Source: JBHIAG01 sp046758465
GTDB taxonomy: Bacteria; Acidobacteriota; Terriglobia; Acidiferrales; 2-02-FULL-67-57
Reading direction: 5' to 3'
Assembly (NCBI GenBank): GCA_046758465.1
Contig: JBHIAG010000069.1
Span: 1-12,072, forward strand
DNA length: 12,072 bases
The notes under the pieces are model-generated. The model worked only from the letters and a program-made list of their open reading frames with translations. It ran no database searches and had not been told where the DNA came from. Both the position numbers and the translations under genes were made by a program. Positions within the stretch are counted from its first letter, which is position 1. The number at the start of each line of letters is the position of its first letter. Positions 6,447 through 12,072 of the stretch are shown piece by piece.

Positions 6447-7247
6447 CTAGCGAACGCTGAATGTCAGCGTCGAGAAAAAGCTCTCCCAGTCGGCGCCGGG
6501 GATGTCGGCGGCCGGAATCATATGCAGCACGCGCACAAACCACGTGCCCGAGCGCTCGAGGGGAATGTGTGCGCGGCCAGCGGCATCGGTCTTCACCCAA
6601 ACCGGGTAGTTGTGCCCGTGCACACCAGTATAGCCGGCCCCCACATAGACGCCGGGCAGTGGGGCACTGTCAAATAGTACCTGAACCGGCAGCAAATTCC
6701 CTGCACGGAGGCGGCAGGGACTCTCCAACGGCACAAGCTCAACCCGATAGCCCACAGGTTGACGAAAATTCTCATCCGCAGGCTCGCCAGCACACAGAAC
6801 CAGTTTGGCGAGCTTCCGATAGCTTTCCCGCCCGGGCGCAGTTGCCTCGCCGCGCTGCCGGCGCGCTTCCAGGATGTGCGCCAAGCCCTCTTCACTGAGA
6901 TAGGTGTTGAAATCCTCGTGTGGCAACACGAGCAACCGCGGCCGCGTGGCGGCAGCGACAATATAATGCCCGGTGAGGCCCACTTCCACCTCAGCGACGA
7001 GCGAGTCCCCCTCGACGCGATAGCCGGTCACAGCCGTGCGCGTTCTCCCCTGGACAAAGAAGCTCGCAATCCGCTCGGGTGTCGGGGCAACCTCGGGCTT
7101 GGGAAAGTCTTCGCTGGTGTTGAGCGCCACCCGGAGGCGGCTGTTGGGGCTGACGAAGAACGCCTCCGGCACCAGCCAGGTATCATGCCCCCACACCGCC
7201 AGCACGCCCAGCAGAATTGCACACGCAGTCAAGAGTGCTCGTTTCAT
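6447..7247 (-). CDS. DUF4198 exported protein, predicted metal-associated (COG5266-like)
   Basis: This 266-residue protein is of the DUF4198 type, some members of which are annotated as periplasmic components of cobalt/nickel uptake. A signal peptide (MKRALLTACAILLGVLAVWG) is followed at once by HDTWLVP, the family's N-terminal motif, so the mature protein may begin with His21. Further conserved-looking His positions are H110 (VLPHEDFNTYL), H210/H212 (GVHGHNYPVW) and H242 (VLHMIP). The C-terminal DWESFFSTLTFSV is typical of the family. The beta-rich body fits an extracytoplasmic fold. The ATG at 7247 has a good AGGTGA ribosome-binding site 5 nt upstream. An 18-codon upstream extension is open but lacks signal-peptide logic. 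No transporter gene is adjacent, so the metal and partner are unknown. Envelope location is the firm part. Confidence 0.85.
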   Translation of the reverse strand: MKRALLTACAILLGVLAVWGHDTWLVPEAFFVSPNSRLRVALNTSEDFPKPEVAPTPERIASFFVQGRTRTAVTGYRVEGDSLVAEVEVGLTGHYIVAAATRPRLLVLPHEDFNTYLSEEGLAHILEARRQRGEATAPGRESYRKLAKLVLCAGEPADENFRQPVGYRVELVPLESPCRLRAGNLLPVQVLFDSAPLPGVYVGAGYTGVHGHNYPVWVKTDAAGRAHIPLERSGTWFVRVLHMIPAADIPGADWESFFSTLTFSVR

Positions 7248-7396
7248 CCTGCTCACCTGCCTTGCGGTTGAAGGTGCTACCGCCAGCCTATCGCCTCCCA
7301 CAACCGGCCTAAAATTCTCTCGAAACTCTCGCCCGACCCAGGGGAGGGGGGTATAGTAAAAAGAGAGTCTCTAACCTGCTGAAAAGATTGGGGTTG

Positions 7397-7419
7397 AGAT
7401 GAAAAAACTAGTTTCATCT
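7397..7419 (+). repeat. 8-bp inverted repeat around a 7-nt loop
   Basis: AGATGAAA (7397-7404) is the exact reverse complement of TTTCATCT (7412-7419). The AT-rich stem is followed on the plus strand by a T-rich stretch. It could be an operator, a weak terminator, or chance. No plus-strand gene ends just before it. Confidence 0.3.
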
Positions 7420-7525
7420 TTATGTTTCTTCCCGGTTTATTTTCCCGCATTCCTCGTCGTCTCTTAGCACCTTCTTCCTGTCGCCCTTCCACCTACCACA
7501 TCTACCCCCGGCCTGTCTAATAACC

Positions 7526-7571
7526 ATGAACATTTTGAGAATCGTGAACATCGTGAACTTTTTGAGAATGG
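7526..7571 (+). repeat. Imperfect 27-bp direct repeat built from 9-bp units
   Basis: The segment divides into 9-mers: ATGAACATT, TTGAGAATC, GTGAACATC, GTGAACTTT, TTGAGAATG. The first and fourth units, and the second and fifth, match each other, giving a 27-bp period. If translated it gives the repeated pattern ILRIVN/IVNFLRMV, but no protein is supported. Its role is unknown. Confidence 0.45.
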
Positions 7572-7682
7572 TTCCCATTTTGGCACCGCTCCCGCCCCCT
7601 CATTTGCACCGAGTCCCAACCTGCCCCGCTTGTCCCGTTTACCCTGACCTCCAACCCCCGTGGCCTCCGCCCCCAGTCCCCT

Positions 7683-7919
7683 GCCACCCACATCGCCTAC
7701 GCCGGCGCCGCACTCGCCTGGCTCGCCCGCCTGATCCTGGTGCGACGCGGCATCTTGCACGGCTCCCCGCTCGACTTCCCCATCCTCATCTACTGGCTCC
7801 TCTGCGCCCTCTCGGCTTCACTCTCGCCCGTCCCGGGCCTGAGCTGGGACGGCATGCGCAAAGTCGGCTTGATTTTTCTCGTCCTGGTGGTTGCGCACAA
7901 CATTCCCAGCCTGCTCGGT
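7683..7919 (+). pseudogene. Remnant of an O-antigen ligase / Wzy-like polytopic membrane protein
   Basis: One frame encodes hydrophobic segments with family-like features: THIAYAGAALAWLARLILV, a basic loop RRG, PLDFPILIYWLLCALSASLS, a short PVPGLSWDGMRKVG loop, then LIFLVLVVAHNIPSL. The order (helix, basic loop, LPILIY..LLC-S, WxGMRKV, LIFL..VVAHN) is what I recall for the N-terminal third of O-antigen-ligase-family proteins. There is no proper ATG or ribosome-binding site upstream. A GTG lies inside at 7740. Similarity stops abruptly near 7919, where the frame runs antisense into the next gene. A complete ligase would have about 10-12 helices and over 400 residues, so only a fragment remains. 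It would have joined or polymerised O-antigen or exopolysaccharide at the membrane. Confidence 0.6.
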
Positions 7920-7952
7920 AGAAACTCACGCTGCACAGGCGCGGCGGGACCG

Positions 7953-8180
7953 CTAGCGCGTGTCGCGGCTGGCCTTGCGGATGCGCACGTAGTCCAGCAG
8001 CCGCCGCGCCCAGTGGAAGTGCGCTCCCAGGATGACGAGTCCGAGGATGAGCAGCAAGAAACCTTGCAAAATCGGCAGAAACAGCCCGAGGACGCCGAGG
8101 ACAACCAATACAATCCCGGTGACCAATCTCACCCAGACCCACAGGGCCCGCCCAAACGAGCCTACAAACATGACCAACAT
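7953..8180 (-). CDS. Small membrane protein, PGPGW-family-like
   Basis: This is a 75-residue protein with one long or two closely spaced hydrophobic helices (about residues 15-52), a central LGLFLPILQGFLLLILGLVI, then HFHWARRLLDYVRIRK. The pattern of a hydrophobic hairpin followed by 'WARRLL...R' resembles small PGPGW putative transmembrane proteins, although the Pro-Gly-Pro-Gly-Trp signature itself is not present. The basic tail predicts a cytoplasmic C-terminus. The ATG at 8180 has TAGG 4 nt upstream. A second ATG at 8171 is possible. It begins 147 bp downstream of the prolyl oligopeptidase gene on the same strand. No function is known. Confidence 0.65.
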   Translation of the reverse strand: MLVMFVGSFGRALWVWVRLVTGIVLVVLGVLGLFLPILQGFLLLILGLVILGAHFHWARRLLDYVRIRKASRDTR

Positions 8181-8313
8181 TCAGCCTACCCCTACCGCCG
8201 GGACGCTACCTGTGGCGGATGGCAACACCAAGCGACGTGCGGAATTAGCCAAGGTTCCCTGGATTATCTTTGGCAACCGCTGCAATGGGCTCTGCAGCCG
8301 CAAACCACGCAAG

Positions 8314-8328
8314 AGGGGAAATTCCCCT
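8314..8328 (-). terminator. Palindromic hairpin at the end of the prolyl oligopeptidase gene
   Basis: AGGGGAA and TTCCCCT form a 7-bp inverted repeat around a single A, realistically a 5-bp GC stem with a 5-nt loop. It touches the gene's TAA stop at 8328-8330. The following minus-strand sequence (CTTGCG) is not a T-tract, so termination is only possible. The remainder of 8181-8327 shows no gene. Confidence 0.35.
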
Positions 8329-10469
8329 TATTGATTCCTCTCCTCATACACGACTCCGAGTTGCCAGAAGAGAAAATGTAGTTCATCCGTCGAGTCCTCG
8401 ATCTGCTTGCTGAGTGGCCTCCCGCCGGAGTGGCCTGACTTGGTGTCGTAGCGCAGCAGCACGGGCTGCTTCGAGCCGGTGGCTGACTGAAGCAGCGCCG
8501 CCATCTTGCGCGCGTGCAGCGGATCGACGCGCGTGTCGAAGTCTCCGGTAATGAACAGCACGGCGGGGTAAGGCATGCCCGGTTTCACCCGGTGGTAGGG
8601 GGAGTAGGCGTAGAGGTAGTTGAACTGCTCGGGATCGTCGGCCGAGCCGTACTCGGGTACCCAGAAACGGGCCACCAAGAATTTGTGGTAGCGGAGCATA
8701 TCGAGCAGCGGATATGTGCAGACCACCGCCTGGAAGAGTTCGGGGCGCTGGGTGAGAGCAGCGCCGACGAGCAGCCCACCGTTACTGCCGCCGCGGATGG
8801 CCAGCTTCGATGGTTGCGTGTAGCCATTCTCGATCAGCCACTTGGCCGCGGCGATGAAGTCATCAAAGACGTTCTGCTTCTTCTCGAGCTTTCCCGCCCG
8901 ATGCCACGCCTCGCCGAATTCCCCGCCGCCGCGCAGGTTCGGCATCGCGAAGACACCGCCACGCTCCACCCACGCCACGGCTGTGGAGGAAAAGATCGGG
9001 GTCAAGCTGGCGTTGAAACCGCCGTAGCCGCTCAGCAGCGTCGGGTTCGACCCGTCAAGCTTAATCCCCTTGCGGTGCACGAGGAACATCGGCACCAAGG
9101 TGCTATCCTTCGATTCGTACCAGACTTGCCGGACGGCGAATTGGTTGGTGTCAACAGGAACTTCCAGCCGCGCCCAGACGGCCTGCCTTCCGGTAGCCAC
9201 ATCGTAGCGATAAATTGTCGTGGGGGTGTGGAAGGAGCTGAAGACGAAAAACGCTTCCGGGCTCCCCCAGCGACCGCTGACGCCGCTCACCGAGCCCAGG
9301 GTGGGGAAGGCAATGTCGCGGACATAGCGGCCAGCGGGCGTAAACGTCTTCACCACCGAGCGCACGTTCCGGAGGTAGTTGACAAACAGCTTGCCGCCCG
9401 CCAAGGAAAACCCGCGGATAACGGCCGCGCTCTCCGGGATGAGCTCACGCCAGTGTTCGCGGCCAGGATTCTTTAGATCCACGGCCAAGAGCCGTCCGTT
9501 CGGGGCTTCCCAGTTCGTCTGCAAAAAGAGCTGGTCGCCCGCAATCTCTCCCCCAAACAGCGCCGCAATGTCATTGACGACCGGCACGATGGGCCCCGGC
9601 TTGGCTAAATCCTGATAGTAGACTTCACTGCGAACCCAACCGTGGAACACGGTGATGAGCAGGTAGCGCCCGTCTTCTGAGAGCTCAGCGGCGATTATCT
9701 TATCTGGCCCATAGCCCGTGCCGAAGAGCTCGCGGTCGGCGACCGGGTCTTCACCCATGGCGTGATAATAGATCCGCGGGCCCTCTGCGCCATGGCGCGC
9801 GTAGTAGAAACCGGTCTTGTCAGGTTTAAGAGAAACGCTGAAGTAACGTGCCCGGGGTAACTGGTCAGGCAAATCCTTTCGCGTGTCCACCTCCAACAGC
9901 TTGACTGTGATTTCGTCTTCCCCACCCTGGCGCACGCCATAGGCCACGACACTGCCATCGTTGGAAACGTCCAATAGCGTGGCACTCGTCGTCCGATCAG
10001 GGCTCCACGGGTGGGGGTCAATCAGCACCTCGTCCTTGCCCGTGAGCCCTTTTCTCATATAGATGACGAATAGGTCTTGGTTCGCCAGCCGCTTGGAAAA
10101 GAAGTAGCGCCCGTTGCGCACACGCGGCTGGCCAAGCGTGTCGATCTTCATTAGCTCCGTGAGCCGCTGCTTGAGTTGTTCGCGGCCCGCCAACGAGCCA
10201 ATGACCGACTGGGTGTACTCATTCTGGGCATCGATCCACGCCCGCGTCTCCGGGCTCTGTTGGTCCTCCAGCCAGCGGTAAGGATCCACAATCTCAACGC
10301 CGTGGAGTATCTCCTTTACGTTATCCGTCCGGGTCTTCGGCGGGAGCTTCGGCGCTGGCGCTTGGGCCCCGGCAACCGCAGCGCCAAGGAGGACCAGAAG
10401 CGCTAGCGGCCAAAGCCCTCTGCGGAGACAGCCATAGAAGTGGAATTTAATTGTGGCTCGCCTGGCCAT
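8328..10469 (-). CDS. Exported prolyl oligopeptidase (S9A serine peptidase)
   Basis: This 713-residue enzyme hydrolyses short peptides on the C-side of proline. A signal peptide (about 1-37, WPLALLVLLGAAVAGAQA) predicts a periplasmic or secreted protein. DPYRWLED (62-69) is the standard N-terminal S9A motif. Residues of about 105-425 form the seven-bladed propeller region. The alpha/beta hydrolase domain (about 440-713) carries the complete triad: S562 in GGSNGG, D645 in GDFDTRV, and H680 in SGHSGG, aligned with pig POP Ser554, Asp641 and His680. LLSGYGGF and NLRGGGEFGEAWH are also typical. The ATG at 10469 is 8 nt after GGAG. The longer reading from GTG 10478 overlaps that ribosome-binding site and is less likely. 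Length is normal for the family plus leader. It looks monocistronic, or heads a unit with the small membrane gene downstream. Confidence 0.96.
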   Translation of the reverse strand: MARRATIKFHFYGCLRRGLWPLALLVLLGAAVAGAQAPAPKLPPKTRTDNVKEILHGVEIVDPYRWLEDQQSPETRAWIDAQNEYTQSVIGSLAGREQLKQRLTELMKIDTLGQPRVRNGRYFFSKRLANQDLFVIYMRKGLTGKDEVLIDPHPWSPDRTTSATLLDVSNDGSVVAYGVRQGGEDEITVKLLEVDTRKDLPDQLPRARYFSVSLKPDKTGFYYARHGAEGPRIYYHAMGEDPVADRELFGTGYGPDKIIAAELSEDGRYLLITVFHGWVRSEVYYQDLAKPGPIVPVVNDIAALFGGEIAGDQLFLQTNWEAPNGRLLAVDLKNPGREHWRELIPESAAVIRGFSLAGGKLFVNYLRNVRSVVKTFTPAGRYVRDIAFPTLGSVSGVSGRWGSPEAFFVFSSFHTPTTIYRYDVATGRQAVWARLEVPVDTNQFAVRQVWYESKDSTLVPMFLVHRKGIKLDGSNPTLLSGYGGFNASLTPIFSSTAVAWVERGGVFAMPNLRGGGEFGEAWHRAGKLEKKQNVFDDFIAAAKWLIENGYTQPSKLAIRGGSNGGLLVGAALTQRPELFQAVVCTYPLLDMLRYHKFLVARFWVPEYGSADDPEQFNYLYAYSPYHRVKPGMPYPAVLFITGDFDTRVDPLHARKMAALLQSATGSKQPVLLRYDTKSGHSGGRPLSKQIEDSTDELHFLFWQLGVVYEERNQ

Positions 10470-10640
10470 TGCGGTCACTCCTCTCTCGGTCCGATCCGTG
10501 TAGGTTGCGAATCAGAGTCTAAGACGGCATTTTCGGTTAGCACAAGCAAAATCAATCCCACTGGCATTGCTTCTCGCCACTATGAGTAGGCACTTCCGGC
10601 ACAAGAGGCGCTCCGTCTCGCTGGTGCCAGTCATCGGCTT

Positions 10641-10666
10641 CCGACAGCCGCTCAAAGCAGCGGCTG
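10641..10666 (-). terminator. Hairpins spanning the stop codon of the TlpA-like gene
   Basis: CAGCCGCT (10645-10652) and AGCGGCTG (10659-10666) form a perfect 8-bp GC-rich stem with a 6-nt loop. The TGA stop (10652-10654) lies inside the hairpin. A second short stem (CGG/CCG around CTTC) follows immediately on the minus strand, and a CTGG/CCAG palindrome at 10621-10630. No T-tract is present, so a Rho-independent terminator is not proven. The 10470-10651 gap holds no gene I can support. Confidence 0.35.
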
Positions 10667-11191
10667 GATGTAGGCTTCCAGGGAGTTCAGTGTCTGCTTT
10701 CCGAACAGGGCGTGCCGGCGCTGACCGCTGCGATCATAGATGAAGGTCGCCGGTAGAGCTCCGCGCCAACTGGGTTCAAGGGCGTTGATGAAAGCATCAT
10801 CATCGCCCGCAGTTTTCACGAACACCGAGAATGTCGGGCGCTGCTCGGTAAGAAACTCCTTCACCTCCGTGTCGCGCAGTTTGGGGTTATCGAGCGAAAT
10901 CGAAAGTAGGGTCAGTCCGCGACCAGCGTAGCGGCGGTGCAACTGAATGAGGTCGGGGAATTCCTCGCGGCACGGCTCGCACCAGGTCGCCCAGAAGTTC
11001 ACCACCACCACACGGCCCCGCTCTTCCGCCAAGCGCCGCTCAAGCCCGCTGAGATCAATCCAGCCAGCTTCGGTGGTAACCTCTCCCGCCGCAGGTAACG
11101 GTTCCTTGTGCGCAGATTGACACCCGAGAGCGATCGCTGCCAGTAAGGCTGCTAGCGCCCCGCGCTCAACCTGCCTACTTAGCCTAAACAC
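10652..11191 (-). CDS. TlpA/ResA-like thioredoxin-fold lipoprotein
   Basis: This is a predicted extracytoplasmic thiol-disulfide oxidoreductase of 179 residues. The N-terminus is a lipoprotein signal with the lipobox ALGC, giving lipidation at C24. The thioredoxin fold contains NFWATWCEPC (65-74) with redox cysteines C71 and C74, and the cis-Pro in GALPATF (P147). It ends normally at about residue 179. The active site matches TlpA/ResA-type reductants used in cytochrome c maturation or envelope redox repair. No cytochrome biogenesis gene is visible to confirm that. The start is GTG 11191, which overlaps the end of the redoxin gene by 8 bp, implying translational coupling. The frame is open further upstream, but those residues are not signal-like and would overlap by over 100 bp. 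A substrate-specific role is unknown. Confidence 0.88.
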   Translation of the reverse strand: MFRLSRQVERGALAALLAAIALGCQSAHKEPLPAAGEVTTEAGWIDLSGLERRLAEERGRVVVVNFWATWCEPCREEFPDLIQLHRRYAGRGLTLLSISLDNPKLRDTEVKEFLTEQRPTFSVFVKTAGDDDAFINALEPSWRGALPATFIYDRSGQRRHALFGKQTLNSLEAYIQPLL

Positions 11192-11792
11192 GCTTGATGC
11201 TGCAGCCAAAGGCTTTCTTGCCAATATTGGTGATTTCCCGCCCGTCAAGCAGGGCTTCGAGCGCCACGCGCAGCTCATTCGCCTTGAGACTCGGCTCATG
11301 CTGGTCGGCGTCGAGCCGCCCGTGGTAGCGCAGAACGTTCTTGGTGTCCAGTAGATAGGCTTCCGGCGTCACCGAAGCTCCGAAGTAATCGGCGATGCGG
11401 TTGCCGACATCCTTGAGAACGACAAACGTCAAGCCTTTCTCCTGCGCGTGTTGCCGCACCTCTTCGACGGGCTCGGTGCGGTTGGGATTGATACCCACCA
11501 CGCGGATGCCGCGCACCCCGTAGTTCCGGTGCAAAGTCTCCATTCGCTCATTGTAGTTGTTCGAAACCGGGCAACGCGTGGAGATAAACAGCAATAGCGT
11601 CCCCTGGCTTCCTCGCAGGCTCGCCAGCGAGTGCGCCTGGCCATTCGTGTCGGCCAGCGTGAAGTCGGCCACCGCCCCGCCCACCGCCACCTCGGGCGGC
11701 GGTGCAGACGGGCCTGAGTAAGCGCGCCAACCGTAAAAGGCCGCGCCCGCCACAACCACCACTACACCCAATACAATCGCCAGTTTCCGCAT
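11184..11792 (-). CDS. Membrane-anchored AhpC/TSA-family redoxin
   Basis: This 202-residue thioredoxin-fold protein has an N-terminal membrane anchor or uncleaved signal (residues about 4-20), a Pro-rich linker (27-33), then a redoxin domain. That domain has FTLADTNGQAHSL (44-56), LLFISTRCPVSNNYNERM (67-84, redox C74), the cis-Pro motif VTPEAYLLD (141-149) and a C-terminal GCSIKR containing C197. Proteins with 'CPVSNxY' are peroxiredoxin-like, and C197 might act as a resolving or metal-binding Cys. The ATG at 11792 has a very strong purine-rich ribosome-binding site (GGAGGGAGGAAGG). A 13-codon upstream extension lacks a better start. It is the first gene of a two-gene unit with the TlpA-like lipoprotein, suggesting the two exchange electrons in the envelope. 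The exact substrate (peroxide, cytochrome or metal) is unknown. Confidence 0.9.
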   Translation of the reverse strand: MRKLAIVLGVVVVVAGAAFYGWRAYSGPSAPPPEVAVGGAVADFTLADTNGQAHSLASLRGSQGTLLLFISTRCPVSNNYNERMETLHRNYGVRGIRVVGINPNRTEPVEEVRQHAQEKGLTFVVLKDVGNRIADYFGASVTPEAYLLDTKNVLRYHGRLDADQHEPSLKANELRVALEALLDGREITNIGKKAFGCSIKRV

Positions 11793-11898
11793 CCTTCCTC
11801 CCTCCTTAGGTCTCTCCTTAGATTCCCACACGTGCGAAAGTCACCGGCAGTATCAGTCGACCGTCAATCATCAGCTTTCCACGCCCGAGTCTGCGCGA

Positions 11899-11928
11899 AG
11901 CCTACCCCGCCGACTCAGCTTCTGTCAA
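11899..11928 (-). promoter_or_regulatory. Predicted sigma70-type promoter of the redoxin/TlpA-like pair
   Basis: On the minus strand, a perfect TTGACA (-35, plus-strand 11923-11928) is followed after 18 nt by TAGGCT (-10, 11899-11904). It lies about 107 nt upstream of the redoxin ATG, so a 5' leader of about 100 nt is expected. The -10 is poor (3 of 6). The gap holds no gene. Confidence 0.4.
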
Positions 11929-11976
11929 TCGGCCCACTACGGTTTGTTGTTCCACCAGCAGAGCAGAGCCAGCGAC

Positions 11977-11991
11977 GCCGGGTTGCCCGGC
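11977..11991 (-). terminator. GC hairpin 3' of the tRNA-Lys gene
   Basis: GCCGGG and CCCGGC form a perfect 6-bp stem with a 3-nt loop, 26 nt beyond the tRNA CCA end. No T-run follows on the minus strand, although a T-rich run precedes the stem. It may be a terminator or 3'-processing signal for the tRNA transcript, or part of a leader shared with the redoxin genes. Confidence 0.35.
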
Positions 11992-12017
11992 TGCGGTAGG
12001 ATTAAGATAAGAAAAGC

Positions 12018-12072
<55 letters not shown>

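Larger units (their letters stand above)
7248..7682. other. Gene-poor, C/T-rich stretch with short repeats
   Basis: I see no convincing gene here. From about 7407 the plus strand is strongly pyrimidine-biased. It contains an 8-bp inverted repeat (7397-7419), a 9-bp-periodic repeat (7526-7571), and a short palindrome (AGAGAGTCTCT) near 7361-7371. An open frame from 7526 encodes a Pro/Arg-rich, non-protein-like translation and is not called. The left part should contain the promoter of the DUF4198 gene. TACTAT on the minus strand (7353-7358) is a possible -10, without a clear -35. Confidence 0.4.

Noticed and set aside
7526..7921. 131-codon plus-strand open frame
   Set aside because: Translation is Pro/Arg/His-rich, typical of a C-rich shadow frame. 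A different frame in the same DNA holds the ligase-like fragment.
7920..8381. Continuation of the ligase-like frame
   Set aside because: After 7919 the translation loses hydrophobic character and runs antisense to the small membrane protein gene and the end of the peptidase.
8514..9476. 320-codon open frame on the plus strand
   Set aside because: It is antisense to the catalytic part of the prolyl oligopeptidase, whose motifs are complete. The translation is low-complexity and His/Arg/Glu-rich with no recognisable domain.

Overview
The window is GC-rich bacterial chromosome. Several things suggest, but do not prove, an Acidobacteriota-type or similar soil/subsurface bacterium: a fused homocysteine methyltransferase/methylenetetrahydrofolate reductase, a periplasmic prolyl oligopeptidase, a DUF4198 protein, a secreted M48 protease with extra N-terminal domains, and thioredoxin-fold membrane and lipoproteins. 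No phage, transposase or CRISPR array was seen. This is inference from gene content only.

Layout, left to right. (1) 1-198, minus: the N-terminus of a secreted protein cut by the window edge. (2) 475-1827, minus: an exported M48 zinc protease preceded by two OB/DUF5666-like repeats. (3) 2088-3926, plus: the bifunctional Hcy S-methyltransferase/MTHFR, divergent from the protease. (4) 3995-7919: a surface-polysaccharide neighbourhood, partly decayed. It holds a frameshifted and truncated rmlA-type nucleotidyltransferase, a PilZ-domain protein (minus), an intact gmhA-type sedoheptulose-7-phosphate isomerase (plus), an intact CpsB/YwqE-type PHP phosphatase (minus), an unrelated-looking DUF4198 metal-associated exported protein (minus), and a remnant of an O-antigen-ligase-like membrane protein (plus) in a C/T-rich, gene-poor stretch. 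(5) 7953-8180, minus: a small PGPGW-like membrane protein. (6) 8328-10469, minus: an exported S9A prolyl oligopeptidase with a full catalytic triad. (7) 10652-11792, minus: a translationally coupled pair, a membrane-anchored redoxin (AhpC/TSA-like) followed by a TlpA/ResA-like lipoprotein with a WCEPC active site. (8) 12018-12072, minus: the 3' part of a tRNA-Lys(CTT) with encoded CCA, cut by the right edge.

Functional picture. Most intact products act at or beyond the cytoplasmic membrane: secreted proteases, redox proteins, a metal-associated periplasmic protein. One central methionine/folate enzyme sits among them. The polysaccharide section looks like a locus losing function: rmlA carries a 5-bp tandem duplication and lacks its C-terminus, and the ligase keeps only two or three membrane segments. 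gmhA, the PHP phosphatase and the c-di-GMP-receptor-type PilZ gene remain open. I did not find a convincing new defence or mobile system. The best leads are the M48 domain architecture, the gene decay, the histidine predicted at the DUF4198 mature N-terminus, and the coupled redox pair.
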